Shown here in pieces: positions 33,873-42,876 of a stretch of DNA of 64,000 bases; the stretch's first letter is position 1, and every line of letters starts with the position of its first letter. Source of the stretch: Lactobacillaceae bacterium (GTDB lineage: Bacteria > Pseudomonadota > Alphaproteobacteria > RF32 > CAG-239); the NCBI GenBank assembly GCA_031271345.1, contig JAISVX010000002.1, forward strand, positions 50,666 through 114,665, read 5' to 3'. The notes beneath the pieces were generated by a model. It searched no databases. It was not told the origin of the DNA and saw only the letters and a program-made list of their open reading frames with translations. Position numbers and translations under genes: made by a program.

Positions 33873-34247
33873 ATGAAAAAGTTATTGTTGGCGGTTATTT
33901 CTATTATGGTTGCTAGCCCGGCATTTGCCGAGCAGGCAAAAGAAGGAAGGTATATGGGCGGTTTTACTGGTCCTTCGGCGAATGAAACAATAACGGTTGA
34001 AGAAGCGAAAAAGCTTAGCGACGATGCGGATGTTGTTTTGGTTGGAAACATTATAAGCCATGTAAAAGGCGAGAATTATATGTTCAAGGATGAAACGGGA
34101 ACAATAGTTGTCGAAATTGATAAAAAAGACTGGAGAGGTCAGGATGTCGCTCCAGGGGATAAGGTGCAAATCATTGGAGAAGTTGATAAAAGCTTGTTAA
34201 AAGACCCCAAAATAGACGTTGATCAAATTACTAAGCTGGCGAAGTAA
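33873..34247 (+). CDS. YgiW/YdeI-family periplasmic OB-fold stress protein (BOF)
   Basis: 124 residues with a cleavable signal peptide (MKKLLLAVISIMVASPAFAEQ). Typical BOF motifs: GGFTGPSANETITVEEAKKL, VLVGNIISHVKGENYMFKD, GTIVVEIDKKDW and PGDKVQIIGEVDK. The family protects against peroxide, metal and antimicrobial-peptide stress in enterobacteria by an unclear mechanism. Strong Shine-Dalgarno TAGGAGGACAAAT. A related gene follows 94 bases on, behind a terminator. Confidence 0.93.
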   Translation: MKKLLLAVISIMVASPAFAEQAKEGRYMGGFTGPSANETITVEEAKKLSDDADVVLVGNIISHVKGENYMFKDETGTIVVEIDKKDWRGQDVAPGDKVQIIGEVDKSLLKDPKIDVDQITKLAK

Positions 34248-34260
34248 AAAGAGTCTATGA

Positions 34261-34297
34261 AAAAGGCGTCGTTATTACATATAAGGCGCCTTTTTTA
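34261..34297 (+). terminator. Terminator after the first BOF gene
   Basis: AAAAAGGCG (34261-34269) pairs with CGCCTTTTT (34288-34296) over an 18-base loop, with a T-run. Confidence 0.8.
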
Positions 34298-34340
34298 TAA
34301 AAACTGCACATATAACAACCAAAATTGAAAAGGATTTATA

Positions 34341-34709
34341 ATGAAAAAAATAATTTACTTTTTGTTTCTTGTTTCAGTTTCCTTTCCTGCCTTTGCGCAG
34401 ACATCGTTGGATGTAACTGCTTCGCAGATTGAATATCTTGAATCTGGAGAAAATATCATTCTTACGGGAGATGTAATCCAGCATATAAAAGGCGATGAAT
34501 ATTTGTTTGCTGACCAAACCGGCAGAGTAATTATAAAAGTTAACGAAGCTTTATGGAAAGGTCGAACAATTCATGACAACGATGTTTTAAGGCTGTATGG
34601 AACAATAGAAAAAGATAGTTTTGACGGTTCTATCATTGTGTATATTCACCTGATTTTAAATGGAGAAGATGAAAAAATACCAGTAAGCAGACCTACTGGT
34701 ATTTTCTAA
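34341..34709 (+). CDS. Second YgiW-like periplasmic OB-fold protein
   Basis: 122 residues with signal peptide MKKIIYFLFLVSVSFPAFAQ. It aligns with its neighbour: ILTGDVIQHIKGDEYLFAD, GRVIIKVNEALWKG and DVLRLYGTIEKD match the BOF pattern, but the GGFTGP start motif is lost. A divergent tandem paralogue. Shine-Dalgarno AAAAGGA. The last codons (about PVSRPTGIF) lie inside the transcription terminator stem. Confidence 0.88.
   Translation: MKKIIYFLFLVSVSFPAFAQTSLDVTASQIEYLESGENIILTGDVIQHIKGDEYLFADQTGRVIIKVNEALWKGRTIHDNDVLRLYGTIEKDSFDGSIIVYIHLILNGEDEKIPVSRPTGIF
34674..34705. terminator. Terminator embedded in the 3' end of a gene
   Basis: AAAATACCAGTA (34674-34685) pairs with TACTGGTATTTT (34694-34705). 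The whole hairpin lies within the coding sequence ending at 34709. T-runs on both strands mean it can also end the convergent gene at 34730. Confidence 0.85.
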
Positions 34710-34729
34710 TTTTTGATTTTTGGTTTAAT

Positions 34730-35668
34730 TTACTGTTTGCAGATAAATCCACCGTTAAGTTTGTTTTCAAACCACATTCCTTTTTTGCAGTCGTTCATGC
34801 AGTCGACTTTGCATTTTCCTGTGAATCTGTCGCAATATCCGCATAGCTTGTCACAGTCGAAACATGGTTTTCCGCCGAATTCTTTTCTTGGGCATGTTAT
34901 TCTATCGGATGGATTCCTGTCATATAATCCGCCGTCAAAGCATGTTAAGGGTCTGCAGTCTTTGTAGCATGTATTTTCAAAATATTTTACTTCGCTGCAT
35001 TTGTGGTTTTCAGGTATGCTGTCAATATATCCGCCATTCTCACAGCTGTTTGCAAAGCATCTTGAATATTTGACGACTCCATTTTCTTCGCGGCAAGTGC
35101 TGGCCGAGGCATCTGGTCCCTGATTGCAGGTTTTATAAAAAGACGCGCATTTGCAAGACTGATATTTTCCGCCGCAGGATTCTCCGACTCCGATCATTCC
35201 GCCTTGGCTGCATGTTTTATAAAATGTATACGGGCAAGAGCAGGTTTCATTTTTTCCGTTGCATGTTAAACCTGACAAGCCCTTAGGTGCCGGGCAGTTT
35301 TCTGTCGAATATTTATATTTTGCTTCACACCCGCATGCTTCAAACTTACCATCGCAGGATTCTCCAGAAAGCATTTTTGGATAAGGGCAGTTGTATATGT
35401 CATATTTATATCTGTTTGGACTGCACACGCAGCGTCTGAAAAAAGACTTATTGCTTGGACAGAAGTTTGCCGGAGTTTGATTTCCGAAACATTTTGTTAA
35501 AGGGAATCCAGAGGCAATACACGGATTCTTTCTATAGTTTTTTGATTTAATAGCTTCCGGGTCTTTTAAAAAATATACACCAGCGCTGCTTTGATGAACA
35601 AAAGCAACCGTGATTAAAACGATAGAGGTCAAAAGCCCTAAGAGTATGTTTCTAACTGGATTAGACAT
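34730..35668 (-). CDS. Secreted or membrane-anchored cysteine-rich repeat protein
   Basis: 312 residues. An N-terminal hydrophobic segment (about residues 7-28) may be a signal peptide or anchor. The rest has about 40 cysteines in irregular repeats of the form Y-K-Y-x-NCPxPKxLSGxxCxGKxExCxC: NCPYPKMLSGESCDGKFEAC, NCPAPKGLSGLTCNGKNETC and GVGESCGGKYQSCKC. Such spacing suggests many disulfides in an extracellular rod or adhesin-like domain. Native-type Shine-Dalgarno (AGGA). I know no named family for it. Confidence 0.75.
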   Translation of the reverse strand: MSNPVRNILLGLLTSIVLITVAFVHQSSAGVYFLKDPEAIKSKNYRKNPCIASGFPLTKCFGNQTPANFCPSNKSFFRRCVCSPNRYKYDIYNCPYPKMLSGESCDGKFEACGCEAKYKYSTENCPAPKGLSGLTCNGKNETCSCPYTFYKTCSQGGMIGVGESCGGKYQSCKCASFYKTCNQGPDASASTCREENGVVKYSRCFANSCENGGYIDSIPENHKCSEVKYFENTCYKDCRPLTCFDGGLYDRNPSDRITCPRKEFGGKPCFDCDKLCGYCDRFTGKCKVDCMNDCKKGMWFENKLNGGFICKQ

Positions 35669-35849
35669 TAGATTTTCCTATCTGGATGTATAACATTTGA
35701 GTCAATATACAATAGTTCTTATCAAAAATCAACAAAAAATAAACAAAATATACAAAAAAGCGTCTTGAATATATTTAAACATTAAATTACAGTTATGGTA
35801 ATAAAAATTAAATTTTTAAGCGTTAGTATAATATAGTGGAGAAATATAT

Positions 35850-36485
35850 ATGACCAAAGATAAGGAACTGCTGTATTTATATAATGAGATTTTTGTTGCG
35901 GGAAACGAATATGCGGGACCCGAAATGAAAAACTCTCTGGATTTTTCTGACTTTAATACAAAGGTTATAATTTCTGCGCCGCATTCCACTCGTTCAACGC
36001 TGAATAATAAATTAAAAGTTACGGATATGTATACCGGCGCAATAACAAAGTTTATTGGTGAGAAAAATAAGCTGTCTCACCTTGTCAGAACAAAGCACAT
36101 TACAAAAGAAGAAAACATCTGGGATTATGTTTTGGAGAAAAAAATCGCCGGCAAATTTTTTCTGGACTTTCACGGCACCCGTATGGATAATGATTTCAAC
36201 TTAGCGGTCGGGACAGGTTATTTTGGCGAAGATATGTACGAGGATGAATTAAATTATATAAAGGCGCTTGCGGGAAAAATGGATATAAAATTGGCGGTAA
36301 ATCATCCAAATTATGAGGGAAAGGTTGGTTTGACAGGGCATTTGCAAAAAGCCGAAAGCAATAATAAAGCCTTGCAGTTTGAGTGGCGTCCCGATTATAG
36401 AAATATATATGAAAATATCGACAATGTGCTAAATAAAACTATTCCATTTATGGAAAGTATCGTAGAATTTTTAAATTATAAATAA
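35850..36485 (+). CDS. N-formylglutamate amidohydrolase-like protein
   Basis: A 211-residue protein like the FGase family (zinc-dependent hydrolases related to HutG2). Motifs: VIISAPHSTRSTLNN (first ligand His), KFFLDFHGTRMDNDFNLAVGTGYFG, and NHPNYEGKVGLTGHLQK. Most members are about 250-290 aa, so this is short. Not in a histidine-degradation context; the following gene encodes a periplasmic-binding-like protein 21 bases on. Substrate uncertain. Shine-Dalgarno GGAG. Confidence 0.78.
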   Translation: MTKDKELLYLYNEIFVAGNEYAGPEMKNSLDFSDFNTKVIISAPHSTRSTLNNKLKVTDMYTGAITKFIGEKNKLSHLVRTKHITKEENIWDYVLEKKIAGKFFLDFHGTRMDNDFNLAVGTGYFGEDMYEDELNYIKALAGKMDIKLAVNHPNYEGKVGLTGHLQKAESNNKALQFEWRPDYRNIYENIDNVLNKTIPFMESIVEFLNYK

Positions 36486-36506
36486 ATGTAAGCAATAGGT
36501 GTCTCA

Positions 36507-37733
36507 ATGGTAAATGATAAAACAAAAAAAATAATTTTACTTATGACTGTAATTGTAATCGCAATTATGGCGTATCTTGTCCATTCTCCAAAATTTAGGC
36601 ATTATTATAAAGGCACCCAGCCTAAATTGGTTGAGTTAAAGAATAGAGCCATTGCTGCGAAAGGGATAAAAATAAAGTCGGAAAAACGCGCTAAATCAGT
36701 TCAGCCAGCCTTGCCTGAGATAACCATCCAAAAAGTAAAAATCGGAATAAGCCTGCCGTTGACAGGAGAGGGGGCGATAATAGGCAATGCCGTAAAACAG
36801 TCTCTTGAGATGGCGCAGTCAGAAACTCCTCAGGATACAAAATACAAATATGAAATAATATTTAATGACAGTAATGGTCTGGGCAAATCTATAGAAGAAA
36901 ACACCGCCGGTTTAATTACCTCAGATAAGGTCGACGTTATGCTGTCTTTAATGAACAAAGACGCCGAAATAGTCGGAAGAATGACGGACGGATACCAGAT
37001 TCCTCATATAACATGCGCGTATGGCAGAGAGGCGGTAAAAGAATATAAATATACTTTCAATCATTTTCCAACGCCTGAAACCAAAGCGAAATCTTTTATA
37101 AAAAATCTTGAGGACAATAATATAAAAATATTTTCAATTGTTGCTCAAGACGTTCCTTATATAAATGAGATTCTTGACGCTGTAGAAAATGAAGCAAGAG
37201 AAAATAATTATCCGATATACAATAAAGTGATGGTAAAAAAAGGCACTTCTGATTTTTCAAAAGAGGTGGACAGTCTGGTCGCAAAAATGCCGGAAGCCGT
37301 GATGGTTATGCTGGAGCCTGATGAGATGGAGTTTTTTGCGGAACAGTTGGATAACGCCGCTGAAGATGTTTTCGTATATACATCAATTGATTTGCTGCAC
37401 AATTTTTACAATAAGAAGCTGGTAGACGGCGCAATATACATTATTGCTTCTGACGGCGATTTTAGGTTTAAAACGGATTTTAGAAAAAGGTCGGTGCTTC
37501 AGGTTCCGTTATGCGCCGTAAATTTATATGACGCGTATAAAATGATTGTTCAGGCTTATGAAAAATCAGCGGGAAGCGTGAAACCAAAAAGCGATGTTAT
37601 TTATGAAGAAATCTACACAATATCAGACTTTCCTTCGGCATCGGGCGCGGATATAAAGGTATCGTTGGATAGAACGATAGATTCGCCGATGATAGGCGTT
37701 AAGATAGAAAAAGGATTTCTAAAATATGAATAA
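36507..37733 (+). CDS. Membrane-anchored branched-chain amino-acid-binding-like protein (Peripla_BP_6)
   Basis: 408 residues. An uncleaved-looking N-terminal helix (about 9-25, IILLMTVIVIAIMAYLV) and a basic linker precede a type I periplasmic-binding fold: KIGISLPLTGEGAIIGNAVK, YEIIFNDSNGLGKSIEENTA, NLYDAYKMIVQAYEKS. No permease or ATPase genes adjoin, so it may be a stand-alone sensor, as for the LivJ-like regulators. Shine-Dalgarno AGGTG. Confidence 0.85.
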   Translation: MVNDKTKKIILLMTVIVIAIMAYLVHSPKFRHYYKGTQPKLVELKNRAIAAKGIKIKSEKRAKSVQPALPEITIQKVKIGISLPLTGEGAIIGNAVKQSLEMAQSETPQDTKYKYEIIFNDSNGLGKSIEENTAGLITSDKVDVMLSLMNKDAEIVGRMTDGYQIPHITCAYGREAVKEYKYTFNHFPTPETKAKSFIKNLEDNNIKIFSIVAQDVPYINEILDAVENEARENNYPIYNKVMVKKGTSDFSKEVDSLVAKMPEAVMVMLEPDEMEFFAEQLDNAAEDVFVYTSIDLLHNFYNKKLVDGAIYIIASDGDFRFKTDFRKRSVLQVPLCAVNLYDAYKMIVQAYEKSAGSVKPKSDVIYEEIYTISDFPSASGADIKVSLDRTIDSPMIGVKIEKGFLKYE

Positions 37734-37737
37734 AAAA

Positions 37738-37763
37738 AGCCTCCGTTTGGAGGCTCTTTTTTT
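37738..37763. terminator. Bidirectional terminator
   Basis: AGCCTCC (37738-37744) pairs with GGAGGCT (37749-37755), with A-rich and T-rich flanks, between convergent genes. Confidence 0.88.
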
Positions 37764-40700
37764 ATTTCTTGGAATCAACTGTTTTTTCACCCGAAACTCT
37801 TTCTCTGATAGTTTCAAATAAAACATACAGCATTGGAATTATAAGAACGCCGAGAACAGTTGCCAGAGCCATACCATAAACTGTCGTAACGCCGATTGCT
37901 CTACGGCTTTCAGCATTCGCGCCAGTCGCGGTAATAAGAGGTATGACGCCCAAAACGAAGGTGAGGGCGGTCATCCACAAAGCCCTATATCTTTCTTTGG
38001 TGCCGTTCATCGCAGCCTTGAGAGTTGTTGTCTTATTCTGCTCTTTGTCATCTTTGGCAAACTCTACAATCAAAATAGCGTTCTTTGCCGCAAGACCGAC
38101 TAAAAGGATTAAACCTAACTGCGCATATATGCTTAATGATATTCTGTATAGAAACAATCCCAATAACGCGCCGATCATCGCAACGGTAACGGATGACAGC
38201 ACGGGAATAGGAATTGTCCAGCTTTCATATTGAGCAACCAGAAACAAATATCCGAATATAAGCGCAAGCATAATCAAATATGACACTTCGCCCTCTGTAT
38301 CGGCTTCCTGATATGTTATGCCGGACCAGGAATAAGTAAAGCCTTTAGGAAGAGCCTTGGCAAGACCTGCAATTTTGCTCATTGCGGTACCGCTCGGCAC
38401 GCCTGCCATCGTCATTGCGGTTACTGCCGCGCTTGGATATTGGTTATATCTGGTGATGTTTCTAGGAGCCAAAATCTTTTTAGTTTCAACCAGGCTTCCC
38501 AGAGGAACCGCCTTTCCGCTGCTGCTGATTGCATATAGGTCTTCAATGCTCGATATGTTTTTTCTAAACTCAAAGTCGGATTGAATGACAACTTTATTAA
38601 CCTGTGTGCCAAAGTTAACGTCATTGATGTATGTTGAGCCTAGATAATTTTGGAACACTCCGAAAACATCGCTTACAGGAATCCCCATCAACTCGGCTTT
38701 TTCTCTGTCTACGGTAATATAGATGTTTGGAGTTTGAGAAGTGTAGCTTGTAAACGCGTACATAATCTCAGGCAGCGCGTTGATTTGTCCAAGATAAGAC
38801 TGCAAAGCGGCGTCGAGTTTCTGCGGGTCGGAAGTTTCCGTAGACTGCAGTTGGATGCTTAAACCGCTTGTCATGCCCATACCTGGAATAGCCGGAGGTT
38901 CAAATAAGTTAATAGCGGCGTTCGGTATGGAAGATATTTTTTGCGATATTTTGTTGCGTATGTTTGTCGAGTGTAAAGCGGCGTCGGATCTTTCTCCCCA
39001 GTCTTTAAGAATAAACACGCCCATAGCGCTGTTATCACTTGCGCCTCCCAGCATGCTGAAACCGTTAATGAACATTACATGGTCGACGCCGGCTTCTTCT
39101 TCCGCAATAGAAGAAATTTGCTCTGTAAGAGCGTTTGTCCTGCTTCTTGTCGCGCCTTCCGGCAGCCTGATGTCGACGAACACGGCGCCTTGATCCTCAT
39201 CCGGGATAAAGCTTGTCTGAGTTATTCTCAAGAGCAGCACAACCGAAATTACAAGCAAAACAAGAACAAGGGCAATAACGCTAATCTTTCTTGCAAATAT
39301 GGAAATAAGCGCGATATATCTGTCTCTGGTGCTTGTTACAAAATTATTGAACCAATGCAGCGGACCAGAAGTTCTTGCTTTGAAAGGTTTCAATATTGTA
39401 GCGCAGAGGGCGGGAGATAATGTAAGCGCATTAATTGCCGAGAATATTAATGCCGCCGAAATTGTAACCGCGAACTGCTGATAAATTTTACCCGTAATAC
39501 CGCCTAAAAAGCCTACTGGAACGAAAATCGCCAAAAGCACGGCTGTTGTCGCGATAATCGCGCTGGAAATTTGCTCCATTGCTTTATAGCTGGCTTCTTT
39601 AGCCGTAATCTTTTCTGCTTCCATAAGGTGCAGCACTCTTTCGACCACCAGAATAGCGTCGTCCACCACCACGGCAATCGCCAGCACGAGGGCAAACAGC
39701 GTTAAGATGTTTAATGTATATCCCATGGCGGTTAGAACGGCAAAGGTCGTTACCAGAGATACGGGGATGGCAATTGCAGGAATTAAAGTAGCTCTCCAGT
39801 CTTGGAGGAAGACATAACACACGGCAACCACCAATAGACCTGTCAAAAGAATAGTAAAAGCAACCTCTTCGATGGAAGCTTTAATATATTTTGTTGAATC
39901 GTAACCAATGAACAAATCAAAATCTTCGGGAAAAATTGATCTTAGCCTCTCAATGGCTTTTTTTACGCCTTCCATAGTGTCTAAGGCATTGGCTCCAGAT
40001 AACAGGTTAACCGCCATTGCCACGGAAGTTTTGCCGTCATATCTTGAGTTTGAAGTATATGATTCCTGTCCAACTTCGACTTTCGCAACATCTTTAAGTC
40101 TTAAAAGACCGCCGTTTTCATTTGTTCTGACAATGATATTTTTAAAATCTTCAACTTCGTTTAAACGCCCTTGTGTTTGAAGGGTATATACCATTGTTTG
40201 CCTGCTGTCGTCTGGCATGCCGCCGACTTTACCCAGAGACGGCTGATAGTTTTGGCTTGAGATAGCGCTTATGATTTCGTTTACAGACATGTTTAAAGAA
40301 GTAATTTTATCCGCATCCAGCCAAACCCTCATACTGAGTTTTGACGCAAACACCTGCACTTCGCCAACGCCTGGAACGCGGCTTATTTCATTTTTAATAT
40401 TGTTTTGAATAAAGTTTGTCATAAATAATGCGTCATGCGTTCCGTTTGGCGATGTTGCCGCAAGAAATCCCAGTGTGTCGGAAGAACGTCTTTTAACGTT
40501 AACGCCCTGTCTTTGAACCTCCTGCGGAAGCAAAGGCATAGCCTGCTGCACGCGGTTTTGAACTTTTACCTGCGCCAAATCTGGGTCGGTGCCGACCGCG
40601 AATGTAACGGTTAAAGAATAGTTTCCTGAGTTATTTGATGTTGAAGACATGTAAAGCATATTTTCCACGCCGTTGACCGCTTCTTCAATAGGAATAGCCA

Positions 40701-40884
40701 CGGTTTTTGAGATAACTTCGGCGCTTGCGCCAGGATAGTTTGCGGAAACAACCACGTCGGGAGGCGTAATCGGAGGGTATAATGCAATAGGCATTGAGAA
40801 CAATGCCAGAGTACCCGCCAAGGTCATAACCAGGGCAATGACCATTGCAAAACGCGGTCTGTCAATAAAAAACTTAGAAAACAT
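37762..40884 (-). CDS. RND efflux pump inner-membrane transporter (HAE1/AcrB type)
   Basis: 1040 residues with the AcrB plan: 12 membrane helices and two large periplasmic loops. N-terminus MFSKFFIDRPRFAMVIALVM; SANYPGASAEVISKTVAIPI; helix 4 with the proton-relay aspartates in AIAVVVDDAILVVERVLHLM; PDEDQGAVFVDIRLPEGAT. A proton-driven exporter of drugs, bile salts or other amphiphiles, working with the membrane-fusion protein encoded just upstream (1-base gap). No tolC is adjacent. Shine-Dalgarno GAGG. Confidence 0.96.
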   Translation of the reverse strand: MFSKFFIDRPRFAMVIALVMTLAGTLALFSMPIALYPPITPPDVVVSANYPGASAEVISKTVAIPIEEAVNGVENMLYMSSTSNNSGNYSLTVTFAVGTDPDLAQVKVQNRVQQAMPLLPQEVQRQGVNVKRRSSDTLGFLAATSPNGTHDALFMTNFIQNNIKNEISRVPGVGEVQVFASKLSMRVWLDADKITSLNMSVNEIISAISSQNYQPSLGKVGGMPDDSRQTMVYTLQTQGRLNEVEDFKNIIVRTNENGGLLRLKDVAKVEVGQESYTSNSRYDGKTSVAMAVNLLSGANALDTMEGVKKAIERLRSIFPEDFDLFIGYDSTKYIKASIEEVAFTILLTGLLVVAVCYVFLQDWRATLIPAIAIPVSLVTTFAVLTAMGYTLNILTLFALVLAIAVVVDDAILVVERVLHLMEAEKITAKEASYKAMEQISSAIIATTAVLLAIFVPVGFLGGITGKIYQQFAVTISAALIFSAINALTLSPALCATILKPFKARTSGPLHWFNNFVTSTRDRYIALISIFARKISVIALVLVLLVISVVLLLRITQTSFIPDEDQGAVFVDIRLPEGATRSRTNALTEQISSIAEEEAGVDHVMFINGFSMLGGASDNSAMGVFILKDWGERSDAALHSTNIRNKISQKISSIPNAAINLFEPPAIPGMGMTSGLSIQLQSTETSDPQKLDAALQSYLGQINALPEIMYAFTSYTSQTPNIYITVDREKAELMGIPVSDVFGVFQNYLGSTYINDVNFGTQVNKVVIQSDFEFRKNISSIEDLYAISSSGKAVPLGSLVETKKILAPRNITRYNQYPSAAVTAMTMAGVPSGTAMSKIAGLAKALPKGFTYSWSGITYQEADTEGEVSYLIMLALIFGYLFLVAQYESWTIPIPVLSSVTVAMIGALLGLFLYRISLSIYAQLGLILLVGLAAKNAILIVEFAKDDKEQNKTTTLKAAMNGTKERYRALWMTALTFVLGVIPLITATGANAESRRAIGVTTVYGMALATVLGVLIIPMLYVLFETIRERVSGEKTVDSKK

Positions 40885-40885
40885 A

Positions 40886-42046
40886 TTATTTTACCTCTTC
40901 TTTACCAATTAAAGTATATTTAACTTTTTGACCATTGGTTACTTTTTGCAAACCTTGTATGATAACATTGTCTGTTTCGGCTAACCCGGATTTAACTACT
41001 TGCTTTTCGCCAATAGTATCTCCAAGCACCAAACGTTTTTGTTCGGCAACGCCGTCTTGGTTAACAGCGTAAACATAGTTTCCAACTTCGTCTTGCGCCA
41101 GTGCGATTTGAGGAATGAGCAGCGCCTTAACTTCTTCTTTTGGTCTTATTATAACTCTGACATAGCTTCCGGGTATCAAGAGCTGGTTTTCGTTTCCAAA
41201 CTCGGCATATACGGCTAATGTAGCGGTTTCAGAGTTTATTTCATTGTCGTTAAATCTGGAAATAAAATGATTATAAATTATAGAACCGTCGGGTAAAATC
41301 AACTCGGTTCTAAACTTTTCTGTTTTGTTTTCAATGTTTGCTCTCTTAAACGCAAGAAAGTCTTTGTCGGTCATTGAGAAGGAAACGCGTATAGGGTCCA
41401 TCTGCACTATTCTGGCAAGCGTCTGGTTTGTCGCGGTGACAATGTTTCCTTCCGTAACCAGAGCCTTTCCGATATAGCCGGTTATCGGCGCTCTAACTTC
41501 GGTATATTCAAAATTTAATTTTGCCAGGTCTAAATTAGCCTTTGCCTGCTTAATATCAGCCTGAGCTTGCAGATACTTGCTTTCAGCCGTTTCTAAAGCT
41601 GCTTCTGACGCAAATTTTTGCTGGTTTAATGATTTTTGACGCTCATATTCTCTTGCAATCTGCTTTAATGCAGCCTGTGCTTTTGCAAGCTCTGCTTCGG
41701 CAAGGCTGAGGTTGGCTTTGTATTGGTCTTGGTCAATAGTAAACAAAACGTCGTTTTTGTTTACTAAGCTGCCTTCTTCAAAAGAAACTTTCACTATCGG
41801 TCCGGTAACCCTTGGTTTTATGTCGACGCTTTCAAGAGCTTCAACAATGCCGACAAAAGTCTTTGCCGGAGATATGTCCATAACCTCAACGCTTTGAATC
41901 AAAACGTAAGGATCTGGTCTCGCTCCCATTCCCATCGGCATTTGTGGAGATAATCTGGCTTTCAGATACCATCCGCAAGCGACTAAAAAAGCGCAGATTA
42001 AAGTGTTTTTTATAATTGTTCTTTTTTGAATATTAGGTAACTTCAT
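40886..42046 (-). CDS. RND pump membrane-fusion protein (AcrA type)
   Basis: About 386 residues. An N-terminal membrane anchor (about 12-27) is followed by the barrel-sandwich halves GIVEALESVDIKPRVTGPIV and FEYTEVRAPITGYIGKALVT flanking a coiled-coil hairpin (AKAQAALKQIAREYERQKSL), and then the beta-barrel and membrane-proximal domains. I start at the ATG at 42046, 8 bases after AAGGAC; a GTG at 42052 is too close to it. Operon with the RND transporter. Confidence 0.94.
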   Translation of the reverse strand: MKLPNIQKRTIIKNTLICAFLVACGWYLKARLSPQMPMGMGARPDPYVLIQSVEVMDISPAKTFVGIVEALESVDIKPRVTGPIVKVSFEEGSLVNKNDVLFTIDQDQYKANLSLAEAELAKAQAALKQIAREYERQKSLNQQKFASEAALETAESKYLQAQADIKQAKANLDLAKLNFEYTEVRAPITGYIGKALVTEGNIVTATNQTLARIVQMDPIRVSFSMTDKDFLAFKRANIENKTEKFRTELILPDGSIIYNHFISRFNDNEINSETATLAVYAEFGNENQLLIPGSYVRVIIRPKEEVKALLIPQIALAQDEVGNYVYAVNQDGVAEQKRLVLGDTIGEKQVVKSGLAETDNVIIQGLQKVTNGQKVKYTLIGKEEVK

Positions 42047-42145
42047 TATCACAAGTCCTTCTTGTTAAATTTATGCTCATACAACATAGCAAAAAAAGCT
42101 CAAAAAGAAAGTAAAATATTGTTACGATGGCAAAAAATTGTAAGT

Positions 42146-42868
42146 TTAGAACAAAAGTCCCTGTTGGTTGTTTCCGAGTGAAATTATCGCTTCTTTGATA
42201 ATGGGTATTGAAACAGCCCTTTTCTTTGAAATTGAAATGCTGTCAATTTCAACTACAAGCCTTTTAATATAAGCAAAAGAACGCTGGGCATTGTTGGTTA
42301 TGTAATTAACGATTTCAGGAGAAACATTAAGCTGCCGATCGGAAAACAGCTTAATAATTAATGCTGAAAGCAAATCTCCATCCGGCTCTTTAATTTCAAC
42401 GGCGGGAATACTGTTTAATCTTGACTGCAGGTCGGGAAGTTTAAAATCCATTCTTGCCGGCGGTTTTTTAGAGGTGAATAAAATGTATCCTCCTTCATTT
42501 TTATATAAATTATATAAATGAAATATGGCTTCTTCATTAATGTCTTCGCTTAAATTTTCAATAACCAGACATTTGTTTTCTTCCAAAAGACGATAAATGT
42601 TTTCAATTTTTATATCTTTTGCATGTATTTGAGGTATTTTATATGGAGAATTGGTTTTTTTATATACATTTTCCATAAAAATATGCGCCAAATGTGTTTT
42701 TCCGCTTCCTTCATGACCATAAATACAAACGGCAAAATTTGCCCAGTTAGGCCATTCGTCAATAATTTTAACCGCTTCTAAATTAGATTTTGCAACCAAA
42801 AAATCCTGCCGCTCATAAAACGGTTTGTGAGTAAATTCCATAGGAATTTGTTGAACTTTAGAAATCAT
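42146..42868 (-). CDS. hdaA: HdaA-type DnaA-inactivating AAA protein
   Basis: 240 residues of a DnaA-like AAA domain without the DNA-binding domain. The N-terminal VQQIPMEFTHKPFYERQDFLV resembles the beta-clamp-binding motif and following sequence of alphaproteobacterial HdaA. Walker A is YGHEGSGKTHLAHIF. Known role: with the clamp, stimulates ATP hydrolysis by DnaA to prevent re-initiation. The sensor-2 region follows. It lies 8 bases after cckA, linking replication control with the cell-cycle kinase. Shine-Dalgarno AAGGGGCGGC. Confidence 0.88.
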   Translation of the reverse strand: MISKVQQIPMEFTHKPFYERQDFLVAKSNLEAVKIIDEWPNWANFAVCIYGHEGSGKTHLAHIFMENVYKKTNSPYKIPQIHAKDIKIENIYRLLEENKCLVIENLSEDINEEAIFHLYNLYKNEGGYILFTSKKPPARMDFKLPDLQSRLNSIPAVEIKEPDGDLLSALIIKLFSDRQLNVSPEIVNYITNNAQRSFAYIKRLVVEIDSISISKKRAVSIPIIKEAIISLGNNQQGLLF

Positions 42869-42876
42869 GCCGCCCC

